A stretch of DNA of 64,000 bases from CAVONV01 sp963697355 (GTDB lineage: Bacteria > Acidobacteriota > Vicinamibacteria > Marinacidobacterales > DATDRI01): the NCBI GenBank assembly GCA_963697355.1, contig CAVONV010000023.1, positions 620,001 to 684,000 of the forward strand. Direction: 5' to 3'. The position numbers and the translations under genes are program-made. Within the stretch, counting starts at the first letter, position 1. Each line of letters begins with the position of its first letter. Shown one piece after another: positions 1 through 8,471 of the stretch. The notes under the pieces are model-generated. The model saw only the letters and a program-made list of their open reading frames with translations. It made no database searches and was not told where the DNA came from.

Positions 1-2
1 CT

Positions 3-1928
3 CCGCTCGAGCGGGCGTTGCTCGAAGCAGAGGACTCGAGAGCCGAAGACAGCTCCATCCTCGTAGAAGCGCTCGAGAATCGTGAACCCCGACTCCAACG
101 CATCGCCGTTCGGGCTTTGGGCCGTCTAGAACGTCCCCCATTGGCCGCCGTCGTCTTGCCTCTTATGGGTGCCCAGGACCCGGGTGTTCGTGCTGAGGCA
201 GCAAACGCCCTGGGACAGATGCGGGCCAAAGTCGACCTCTCTCCCTTTCTCGAGGAAGAAAAGGATGGGGCGGTTCGAGGCGTGATCTATGAGACGATGG
301 GACGATTGGCCGGAGCGAACGAAATGCGTTTGGCCCAGGGGTTGGATGATGCCGACCCTCGAGCGCGGACCGGCGCAGCGAAGGGCCTGTACTTGTTCTT
401 TCGAGCGACCGAAGAACAGCCCAACAAGGACACCGCTCACGCTCTCAGAAAGGCCCTTCGATCCGAGAACCCAACGACCCTGTTGAAACTCGTGCTGCTT
501 GCGCTCAACGAAACGGAGGACTCCGATGTCGAGACGCTCTCCTCGGTTCTCGATCATTCGGATCCGCAAGTGCGGCGTCTCGCAGTCATGGGACTCGAGA
601 CCTATAGAGATGATCCGTCTCATATCGTCCGATACGAAGGCCTCAGAGTTGCCGCGACTTGTGAACGCGCCATCCAGTCTCTCGACGACGAGAGTGAACA
701 CGTCGTCTTGCTGGCCATCGACAAGATGGGAGAACTGAAGTGCTCTCCCGAGAGGTTGGAGAAACTGGTTTCGGATCGCAAGGGATGGCGAAGGTCGTCG
801 AGAGCTCTCGTGTCTTTGGCCAAAGTGGATCCGAGCCTGGCTCACGAGCATCTTCAGCGATTCGTCGAGCATGAGACTTGGCAAGCCCGAGTCTACGCGG
901 CCCGCGCCGCCAAGATTATGGGCGAACGAGAGGCTCTTACAGGTCTCGTAAGAGATCGCCACCCGAACGTTATCGCTGCTGCTCTCGTCGATCCGGAGGA
1001 CGGCGTCCGGGCGCTCGAGACCAACGATTACGGCTTACTAATGGAGGCGACGGGCATTCTCGATGGGTGGTCTGGAGGGGCAACGGCGGTCCCCCAACTT
1101 CTCGACGCCCTTGATCGGGTGACGGCGGAGCAGCGTGCAACGTCCCGAGACCCCCGTCGCCGACTACTCACACGGCTCCGGGAGTTTGGCGATGAGGGGA
1201 TCGTTCCCAGACTCCGCTCGCTTTTGTCGGACTTCGACCCTGTCATCGCCGGCCTAGCTGCCGAGATCATCTCGGAAAAAAGCGGGACGCCGGTGGTCCC
1301 GAAGACAACAAGGTTCGAGACGCCCCCGCCCCCGCCCCAGCCGTTCATCGACGGACTCAAAGGGGCGCGAGCTCGGATAGACATGAAGGAATCGGGCACC
1401 TTTCTTTTGGAACTCCTCACCGAAGAAGCACCGGTCACGGTGGCGACCTTTGCCCGGTTGGCGGAAGAGGGTTACTACAACGGACTGACTTTTCACCGGA
1501 TTGCTCCGAACTATGTTCTTCAAGGGGGAAGTCCCGGTGCCAACGAATTCGTGGGAACCCCTGGTTACATCCGCGACGAGCTCGGCCTCTTGTCCCACGA
1601 ACGAGGAACCCTCGGCATCTCCACACGAGGCCGAGACACCGGCGACAGTCAGATCTTTATCAATCTCGTCGACAACACCAGCCTCGATCACAACTACACC
1701 GTTTTTGCCCGGATCATCGAAGGCATGGACAACGTCGATCGAATCCAGGAAGGTGACGTGATGGAGGTGGTGAAAATCATCCGACCCAGGAAGAATAATG
1801 GGGACAGTCCTTGTTTAACTCTTTACCAAATAATGAGAGATGGAGGGGACTGTCCCTATCACTACACGGCACGGGACTTGCAAAATCGTAGTGGGTTCGC
1901 GCCGTCCCGTGGGACTAAGCGACTCTAA
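3..1928 (+). CDS. HEAT-repeat protein with C-terminal cyclophilin-type peptidyl-prolyl isomerase domain (5' partial)
   Basis: The frame is open to the left edge, so the N-terminus is missing. Roughly the first 430 visible residues are short helical HEAT-type repeats with recurring patterns such as DPGVRAEAANALGQM and DPQVRRLAVMGLETY. A proline-rich linker (PPPPPQPF) then leads into a cyclophilin domain with FHRIAPNYVLQGG, SQIFINLVD and YTVFARIIEGMD. Cyclophilins catalyse proline cis-trans isomerisation; the HEAT array probably holds a client or partner protein, and a periplasmic site is likely but not shown. The last ~45 residues after KIIRPRK do not look like cyclophilin and are encoded by a REP-like inverted repeat, so the natural C-terminus was probably changed by that insertion. 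Confidence 0.85.
   Translation, partial: PLERALLEAEDSRAEDSSILVEALENREPRLQRIAVRALGRLERPPLAAVVLPLMGAQDPGVRAEAANALGQMRAKVDLSPFLEEEKDGAVRGVIYETMGRLAGANEMRLAQGLDDADPRARTGAAKGLYLFFRATEEQPNKDTAHALRKALRSENPTTLLKLVLLALNETEDSDVETLSSVLDHSDPQVRRLAVMGLETYRDDPSHIVRYEGLRVAATCERAIQSLDDESEHVVLLAIDKMGELKCSPERLEKLVSDRKGWRRSSRALVSLAKVDPSLAHEHLQRFVEHETWQARVYAARAAKIMGEREALTGLVRDRHPNVIAAALVDPEDGVRALETNDYGLLMEATGILDGWSGGATAVPQLLDALDRVTAEQRATSRDPRRRLLTRLREFGDEGIVPRLRSLLSDFDPVIAGLAAEIISEKSGTPVVPKTTRFETPPPPPQPFIDGLKGARARIDMKESGTFLLELLTEEAPVTVATFARLAEEGYYNGLTFHRIAPNYVLQGGSPGANEFVGTPGYIRDELGLLSHERGTLGISTRGRDTGDSQIFINLVDNTSLDHNYTVFARIIEGMDNVDRIQEGDVMEVVKIIRPRKNNGDSPCLTLYQIMRDGGDCPYHYTARDLQNRSGFAPSRGTKRL
1800..1856. repeat. 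REP-like inverted repeat inserted in the 3' end of the HEAT-cyclophilin gene
   Basis: The 10-base arm GGGACAGTCC (1801-1810) is matched exactly by its reverse complement GGACTGTCCC (1847-1856), with a 36-base loop. GGGACAGTCCC-type arms are typical of REP elements mobilised by Y1 (RAYT) transposases. The element lies in frame inside the open reading frame and adds a non-conserved tail. No second copy was seen in the window. Confidence 0.6.
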
Positions 1929-2040
1929 CTTGTTTTAGGAAATGGATTTCTATAAGTTCTATCGGTTGGAAGCCGAAAGACCCGTGGTGAGTTCACTACA
2001 TGGCGGAGAAGGACATATTTGAAGTTTCAGGATACCGTCA

Positions 2041-3817
2041 ATGAAACTGAAATCGCGAATTCTGGTCATCGACGATGATCTGACAGACCGGCAAAGGTGC
2101 CTGGATCTTCTGACGCAGGGCGTGGGTGCCGAAATGGACGTTCTCGAGGCGGATTCAGTGGAAAAGGGTCTTGCCCTTTGCCGAGAAGGTTCAATCGACT
2201 GTGTCGTATTGGGCCTGCCGCCCGAGCTCGATGGTCCTGACGTGCTCGGTCAGCTCGCAGTCGACATGTCGACCGCTGAGATTCCCATCATTACTCTCTT
2301 GAGTGGAGAGGACGAACGTGCGGAGCTCTCCCAATTGAAACGTGGTGCGCATCAAAGCCTCGTCAAGGGCCATCTCAGCGCGAGTGCGTTGTATCGGTCA
2401 ACTCGAAACGCCATAGAGACCGTCACGATGCGCCGTACCATCCGGGAGCAGCGGGAGGCGCTCGAACGAACGACTCGTGAGCTCACACAGTCTTCCCACT
2501 TCGATCTGGCTACGGGTCTCCCCAATCGCACACTCTTCAAGGACCGACTTGCCCGTGCTCTGGCTCATGAGCGAAGCACAAGAACCACAGGAGTCATGTT
2601 CATCGGTTTAGACGATTTCAAAGCCGTCATCAGTTCTCTCGGACACGAGGCTGGAGATGACCTGCTGCGAATCGTCTCCAAACGCTTGCAACACTGCATC
2701 CGCAACGTTGACACGTTAGCCAGGTGGGGTAGCGACGAGCTCGTCATCCTGCTGGAAGACATGCATCGGGCGGAAGAATCCGTCGTCGTGGCCGAGCGCG
2801 TCTTGTACTCTTTGTCTCGGTCCTTCACCTTGAGTGAGCACGAGTTGTCTCTCACGGCGAGCGTTGGGATTGCCATTCATCCCGACGATGGAAACGACGT
2901 CGAGACGCTGCTCAAGAACGCCGATACCGCCATGTATCGAGCGAAATCCTCCAAAAGAAGTAGCTACCGATTGTTTTCGTCGCAAATGAACGAAAACGTG
3001 TCCACACGTTTGGAGCTCGAGAATCGCCTACGTCTCGCTTTGAAACGGGAGGAGTTCGAGCTCTACTACCAACCGCAGCTCGATATCGCGAACGGCCGCG
3101 TCGTTGCTTTGGAAGCCCTCATTCGCTGGCGCGATGGCGACGGGGATATCTAGATCTCCAACGGAGTTCATTCCCGTTCTAGAAGAGACAGGTCTCATTG
3201 TTCCCGTGGGAGAGTGGGTGCTTCGAAAGGCCTGTACTCAGAATCGAGCCTGGCAATATGCGGGACTCTCGGACATCCGCGTCGCGGTCAACTTGTCAGC
3301 GAAACAGTTTCGGCAGAGACACTTCGCAGAGAACGTCGAACGTATTCTCAAACAAACGGGATTACCACCGAACGCCTTGGAACTGGAGTTGACCGAGAGC
3401 TTGCTCATGGGAGACGAGGAAGCAGCCCGTGAGGTTCTTACGAAGCTGAAAGAGCTGGGCTTGGGCGTCGCCATGGACGATTTTGGAACGGGCTACTCCT
3501 CCTTGGCTTACCTCAAAGGTTTTCCCGTGGACACGTTGAAGATCGACCGTGCCTTCATTCGGGACATTTGCCGAGATCACGAAGACCGAGCGATTTTCTC
3601 CGCCATCATCAATCTCGGACGTGCTCTAGAGCTCAAGGTGATAGCGGAAGGAGTAGAGACTCTCGAGCAAGTCGAGCTATTGCAACAGTACGACTGCAAT
3701 ATCATTCAAGGGTTTCTCTATGCCCGTCCCATGGCAGCGGATGAAGTTTGGAATTGGCTCACCCAGGAAAGTGGGAAAATCTTGTTGGATATCCAAGCCT
3801 CTGTTGCAAAATGTTAG
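2041..3817 (+). CDS. REC-GGDEF-EAL cyclic-di-GMP signalling protein, frameshifted
   Basis: The first part (2041-3153) has a receiver-like domain (residues ~5-125), a short coiled linker and a GGDEF-family domain (~155-320). The EAL domain begins with EALIRW, then the frame breaks near 3140-3150 and continues in the next frame to 3817 with TEFIPVLEETG and DDFGTGYSSL. The receiver has VVLGLPP where the phospho-acceptor Asp should be, so it is probably not phosphorylated. The GGDEF signature reads GSDEL, so cyclase activity is doubtful. The EAL catalytic residues (EAL, DDFGTG) are kept, which favours a phosphodiesterase. The frameshift may be an assembly indel because both sides are well conserved. 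Confidence 0.8.
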
Positions 3818-3849
3818 CACTCCGCTGCTCCTCAAAGAAGATTGCTCGT

Positions 3850-4076
3850 TGCCGGTGAGTGCCCTCTCCTCCGCCGAAATTCATATCTATCAAAACGTCA
3901 TCTGCCATGAAACGATTGCCCGAGTTCTCGAGGAAACCCGCATGACCGATTACCGGGCCCTGCGCCTCATACAGGCCCTCTTGGAGAAGGGCGTGTTCGC
4001 GGTTTCAGAGGTTTCGGACTATGCGCTCGAGGCGACCGTCAACCTTCGGCCCGCAAGACATCCGATCTCAAACTGA
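3850..4076 (+). pseudogene. 3' remnant of a PATAN/DUF4388-like winged-helix protein
   Basis: This is an open frame without a convincing start. Its last ~40 residues (ETIARVLEETRMTDYRALRL then IQALLEKGVFAVSE) resemble the short winged-helix segment found in DUF4388/PATAN-type regulatory proteins, where a 'mtdyetlrllyrLleeGvv' pattern recurs. No N-terminal domain is present, so it looks like a truncated gene end just downstream of the GGDEF-EAL gene. The family call is weak. Confidence 0.35.
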
Positions 4077-4164
4077 GAGCGCTCGAAGCTAGGAGGAACC
4101 GACCCAGGCGGGTCATTTCGGTTCAGAACGAGCTCTTCAGAAATCCAAGTTCCTTCGATCCAGT

Positions 4165-4800
4165 CTACACCTTGGATTTGACGAACAAGGCTGTGATCCC
4201 CCCGAACAGCATTCCTATGACGGCAGTGAAGCAAATCCAAACAGTGAGCTGAGGCAGGAGCCCTATCAACGCCCACTTGATGACCCAACCCATTTCGGGA
4301 AAATTAGGAGGCGGGACATCATAGTGGGTGCCCCAGTTTCCCATGATGGCGAAGAACATCAAGATCGCGACAGGAATCCGAGCGGCAAAAGCGTATGCGA
4401 CGAGTGTTTTGAACAGCTCGGGCCAAACCTTGCTAACGATCGCGAGCCCGACTACCGTGACGAGCAACTCCATCACGACCAGCGCGGGAAGATTGTCTTG
4501 GCCGAACAGCTTTGCGATACCGAGCGAAAGGCCTATGACGACCGCAATAGCCAATATAGCGAAACCGATCACCTTGCCTGCACGACGAGGACCGTCGCCG
4601 CTCTTTGCGAGCTTCCATGCGAAGTAGATGCCGAAAACAGGAACGAGCCACGAGATCCCCACGAGAGCACCCCCACCGCCGGCGCTCGCATCGAAGAGCA
4701 TGGGCGACCAGTTCTGGAGCTCTCCGACCAGCCTGAGAAGCGTGACGCCTAGACTGATGACGGCAGGTACCAGAATGAGCTGTTTGATGTTGACTGACAT
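4165..4800 (-). CDS. Hypothetical multi-pass inner-membrane protein (211 aa)
   Basis: I do not recognise the family. The protein has about six hydrophobic helices (for example LVPAVISLGVTLLRLVG, ISWLVPVFGIYFAWKL, VIGFAILAIAVVIGLSLGI) and a conserved-looking GNWGTHYD loop. The start at 4800 is chosen because AAAGGGGGG lies just upstream; an ATG five codons earlier would overlap that ribosome site. It is the last gene of a minus-strand run after the broken S9 peptidase (12 bases upstream), so they may be co-transcribed. Confidence 0.7.
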   Translation of the reverse strand: MSVNIKQLILVPAVISLGVTLLRLVGELQNWSPMLFDASAGGGGALVGISWLVPVFGIYFAWKLAKSGDGPRRAGKVIGFAILAIAVVIGLSLGIAKLFGQDNLPALVVMELLVTVVGLAIVSKVWPELFKTLVAYAFAARIPVAILMFFAIMGNWGTHYDVPPPNFPEMGWVIKWALIGLLPQLTVWICFTAVIGMLFGGITALFVKSKV

Positions 4801-4811
4801 AACCCCCCCTT

Positions 4812-6879
4812 TCATCGAGACGAGCTTGGTTGCTCCTTCTTGTCTCGGTAGGTCTCGAACCATTTCAGAATATGGGCCACTTTGGCGATCAACTGACTGG
4901 GACGATTGGCGATGCCATGGGACGCCTCGGGTATCCGCACCAACGCCGTATCGACTTTCCGGATCTTGAGGGCCTGATAGTACTGCTCCGATTCCGACAT
5001 GGGTGTTCTGTAGTCGACCTCTCCCGTCAGTAGCATCGTCGGAGTTGTCACGTTCCCGACAAGAGAAATCGGAGATCGTTTCATATAGTGCTCCATGTGT
5101 TCCCAAGGGGGGCCGGGAAACCAGTATTGGTAGTAAAACGCGTAGCCGTCCGCATGTCAAGCTCCAGCTATACCAGTTGATGACGGGCTTCGCGACCACC
5201 GCGGCGTGGAAGCGGCCGGTCTTGCCGACAATCCAGCTCGAGAGAACGCCGCCTCCGCTTCCGCCAGTGACGAAGAGCTGATTCTCATCGACATAGCCCC
5301 TTCGCAATGACGGCATCGACGCCAGACATCAAGTCGTCGTAATCCTGGCCGGGGTAGTTGTGGTGGATCAGGTTACCGAACTCTTCTCCATAACTCGTGC
5401 TTCCACGCGGATTGGTGTAGAGTACGACATACCCCGCGGCGGCATAGAGCTGGACCTCCGCCGAGAAGCGGTCACCGTAGTTGGTAAATGGACCCCCGTG
5501 AATCTCCAGGATCAAGGGATACTTCTTCGACGGATTGAATCCGGGTGGCTTTGCGATCCAGCCATGGACCTTGCGTCCATCGTAGGAAGAGTCGAACCAG
5601 ATCTCTTCGACCTGCCCGAGCTGTTTATGGCCGAAGAGGTCGTCGTTGAGCCGCGTCAGATCGCTTGGCCGGAGAGCCACGGCGTCCCACGGCCACATCG
5701 GCCGGGTAGTCGGGACGGGATTGAGTAAAGACGAAGGTCCCGTCTTTCGGCAACGGAGTATGTGCCTCCCGAATAGGGGCGGCCGAGGGACAGCCCTCCG
5801 ACGTCTTCAGCAAGAGTGTCGACCTTGCCGTCCAAGGAGACGAATCCGATCTTCGTGTTGCCCTCATCATCGTAGAGAAAGAACAACCCGCTGCCGTCAT
5901 TGCTCCAATGGAGATTCGCGACGTCTCTATCGAAGTCTCCCGCAACGAGCTTCTTGCCGCTTCCGTCTCGGTTCATGACGTAGAGATGCGTGACTTGATA
6001 GCCCTGAAAGCGATCGTCTAGTCCCAGATAGGCGATCTGCTTGTCCATCCGGTGAGAGCGTCGGGCTGTTGTCCGGCCCTTTGCGATCGGTCAAGGCTTG
6101 ATGTCGCGGGTGGAAAGACTGACCTCGTAGATCTCATTGTTGCGCGGCTGGTACTCCCAATCCACGTGCCGGTTGGCGGAAAAGACCAGGGCTCTTCCGT
6201 CCGGCGTCCACTGAGCTCCGCCGTGGTTGTAGTCTCCCGACGTGATTTGTCGAGGGGTGCCACCATCGGCTGAAAGGACGAACAAATGGAGAGTACCCGT
6301 CTTTCAAATAGCCGGCGCCATCGAAGCGATAGTTGAGCTTTCGGATGACCTTCGCCGGCTTCGCCCACTCGGCGCCTTCAGGTTTGGAGGGCATCGTGGC
6401 GAAGGGTTTGCTCGGCGAAGGGCACCAACATGTTGAAGGCGATGTATCTTCCGTCGGCCGACCACGCAATACCGCCCGGCGAGCTCGTTAGCTGGGTCAA
6501 TTTGGCTGTTTGTCCCGTGTCCATCCATCGGCAGTAGATCTGTGAAGAGCCGTCCTCGTTCGACACATAGAGTAGTCGGTCTCCATTCGGAGACCAGCGA
6601 GGTGAATGATAGTTCCGGTTCCCGGACGTCGAGCGGACGGTGGTCCGAGCCGTCGGCATTGAGAATCCAGAGGTTGGACCTGCGCTGGTCTTTCATGATG
6701 TCCATGAAGGAACGGACGTAGACGATGTGTTGGCCGTCGGGTGAGATTTGAGGATCGGAGGCGTACTCCAATTGAAACACGTCGATGAGTTGAAATGTCT
6801 CATCGTCGGGGCCGGTGGCGTAGGCTGTGCCGAGCAGGGTGGCAAGGACCACCATTGAAAGGACGGCAGTTCTTTTCAT
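4812..6879 (-). pseudogene. S9-family (prolyl oligopeptidase/acylaminoacyl) peptidase, broken by many frameshifts
   Basis: Conserved pieces appear in order in alternating frames. They are a signal peptide (MKRTAVLSMVVLATLLGTAYA), WD-like propeller segments (NLWILNADGSDHRPL, YHSPRWSPNGDRLLYVSN, YLYVMNRDGSG-like), and the hydrolase domain with EIHGGPFTNYGDRFSAE, the nucleophile motif GGSGGG near 5259, the Asp segment GEVDYRTPM near 5020 and the His segment EASHGI near 4920. I count about eight frame changes across 2 kb, and I saw no stop codons apart from those created by the shifts. An intact S9 paralogue lies at 8.5 kb. The gene is either recently dead or poorly assembled; the uninterrupted conservation favours assembly error or very recent decay. 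It would act as a secreted serine peptidase. Confidence 0.8.
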
Positions 6880-6946
6880 TTTTCTTGCTCCAGTTTGAAT
6901 GAGCCAAGGATGTCGGACCTAGGTTGGGCTGCGCCGTAGTATATCG

Positions 6947-7804
6947 CTATTCGGTGTTGGGAGCAGATTGTTGGGATCGGACCCAGAAGAAAAAGACCGT
7001 ACCCGATAGGGCCAAGCCAGTGGCGACGTCGAGGACATAGTGAAAGCGGCCGTAGACCGTGGCGAAGATGAGACCCGGAACCAGCAACAGAAGCCAATAG
7101 GCGATTGGGCGCTGCCGGTACCAGGCAACGAGCCAAATCGTGGTGGAGACCGAAACGTGCGTGCTGGGAAGCGCTCCGCCGCGAGCTCCGCCGCGGTCGG
7201 CCACATAGTGAACGATGTCGTAGAAGAAGTGGTCTCTCAAAGATGCGGGCAAAGGGTCTGCCAGGTAGAAGGGGCTGTCCACAGGGAAGAGAATGAAGAA
7301 AAGATAGCTTGTAGAGAGAACTACGGACACGAGGAAGATCAGCTCATAGAACGCGTCTCGGCGCGCGTGATACCAGTAGCCTCCGACAACGGGTAAGAGA
7401 AGGATGTGCGACAAGTAGCATAAATGCAGGTACTCGGAAAGCGGCGCCCAGGCCAAGAGCTCACTCAGATAAATGCTGGGGTGTCCGGCGAACAATGAAA
7501 CCTCTAGGCTTCGAATCGGTTCGGTAAGCCCCCAGTTACCGAAAGCGGCGGCAAGGAACTCCACTTCCTTGTAGAGCAACGGAAAGGCAACAACGGGGTA
7601 CCAGTCTCTCGAGAACTGGATCAAGGCAGGAGCATGGCTTGGTATGAAACGCAAAGCACCGATGAGAATCGAAGCAAAGAGATGGACACCGACGAATGCC
7701 TGCCATGGCGCCACTTTCTGATGGAACAAGACAATGAGAAGCGCCGTCAACAACAAGTACGACACCATGACGGTGTCGGTGCGTCTGGAATCGGTCGTCG
7801 CCAT
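6947..7804 (-). CDS. PAP2-superfamily membrane phosphatase (PAP2_3 type)
   Basis: The 285-residue protein has about six membrane helices. The PAP2 motifs are visible near the C-terminus: GGALPSTHVSVST (the SxxxH motif) and GRFHYVLDVATG (the RxxxxHxxxD motif). The family hydrolyses lipid phosphates such as phosphatidate or undecaprenyl pyrophosphate, or acts as an inositol-phosphoceramide-synthase-like transferase, with the active site on the periplasmic face. It starts 6 bases after the stop of the upstream small membrane protein, so the two form an operon, followed after 67 bases by the broken S9 gene. The substrate is not known. Confidence 0.85.
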   Translation of the reverse strand: MATTDSRRTDTVMVSYLLLTALLIVLFHQKVAPWQAFVGVHLFASILIGALRFIPSHAPALIQFSRDWYPVVAFPLLYKEVEFLAAAFGNWGLTEPIRSLEVSLFAGHPSIYLSELLAWAPLSEYLHLCYLSHILLLPVVGGYWYHARRDAFYELIFLVSVVLSTSYLFFILFPVDSPFYLADPLPASLRDHFFYDIVHYVADRGGARGGALPSTHVSVSTTIWLVAWYRQRPIAYWLLLLVPGLIFATVYGRFHYVLDVATGLALSGTVFFFWVRSQQSAPNTE

Positions 7805-7810
7805 TGGAAG

Positions 7811-8371
7811 CTAGTTTTCGTCAATGAGGTCGTGGAGGCACAGGGCGCCTCGATAGAAGCAGTAGATGCCCACCATCTGAACGAGATGATAGATATCGTT
7901 GTGGTTGAAATGCTCGTGGATGCCGATACCGATTTGTTGGATCAAAACCCCAGCCGCCGAAACCGCCAGTCCTGCCTTGAGCCATTTGTGTCCCGTCGAG
8001 CGACGAGCCGCGTCCGCTGTCGTGGGCCGTTTTGCGGAACGGATTCCGGCGAGGAGCATGAGGATGGCGCTCAGTCCGATGGAGTAAACCGTCACCGTCC
8101 ATACGGTGGCGTGGTTTTCTCCTAGATAGAGCTTGAAACCGTGAGCCGTTCCTCCAGCCAGGGCAGCCACGGCCGCGACAAAGAAGCTCGCGACCCAAAG
8201 GACAATGGGTCTCCGCTTTGACAGCCCCGCTCTTCTGATAAGCTCGACGGCCAATAGGACACAAAGCGCCGTCAGAAGATAGTCCGTCACCATGGTCATG
8301 GGCTCGGTGATTTGTTTTCCTGTATCCAGCATCGTCATCGGCTTCCCGGTTCGAGACCGCGAACCGGTCAT
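7811..8371 (-). CDS. DUF6962-like small integral membrane protein
   Basis: Five or six hydrophobic helices are visible (DYLLTALCVLLAVELI, VLWVASFFVAAVAALAGG, TVTVYSIGLSAILMLLAG, AGLAVSAAGVLIQQIG). The family-like motifs are GGTAHGFK in the middle and HFNHNDIYHLVQMVGIYCFY near the C-terminus, whose histidines could bind metal. The start is uncertain: an ATG at 8371 follows AGGTAGG, while ATGs at codons 12 and 25 give shorter proteins. It heads the operon with the PAP2 phosphatase, suggesting a role in envelope lipid metabolism, but this is inference. Confidence 0.65.
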   Translation of the reverse strand: MTGSRSRTGKPMTMLDTGKQITEPMTMVTDYLLTALCVLLAVELIRRAGLSKRRPIVLWVASFFVAAVAALAGGTAHGFKLYLGENHATVWTVTVYSIGLSAILMLLAGIRSAKRPTTADAARRSTGHKWLKAGLAVSAAGVLIQQIGIGIHEHFNHNDIYHLVQMVGIYCFYRGALCLHDLIDEN

Positions 8372-8471
8372 CCTACCTCGAAGTGGCGTTCATTTCATGA
8401 AAATGTGTTGGACGTTTCTTGGGGCCAAAGATTTTGCGTCGCCCTCATTCCCGAAATAACATTTGCGGAAC

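Noticed and set aside
126..962. Long minus-strand open frame opposite the HEAT-repeat gene
   Set aside because: It lies fully inside the repeat-coding region, has no domain and mirrors the codon bias of the plus strand.
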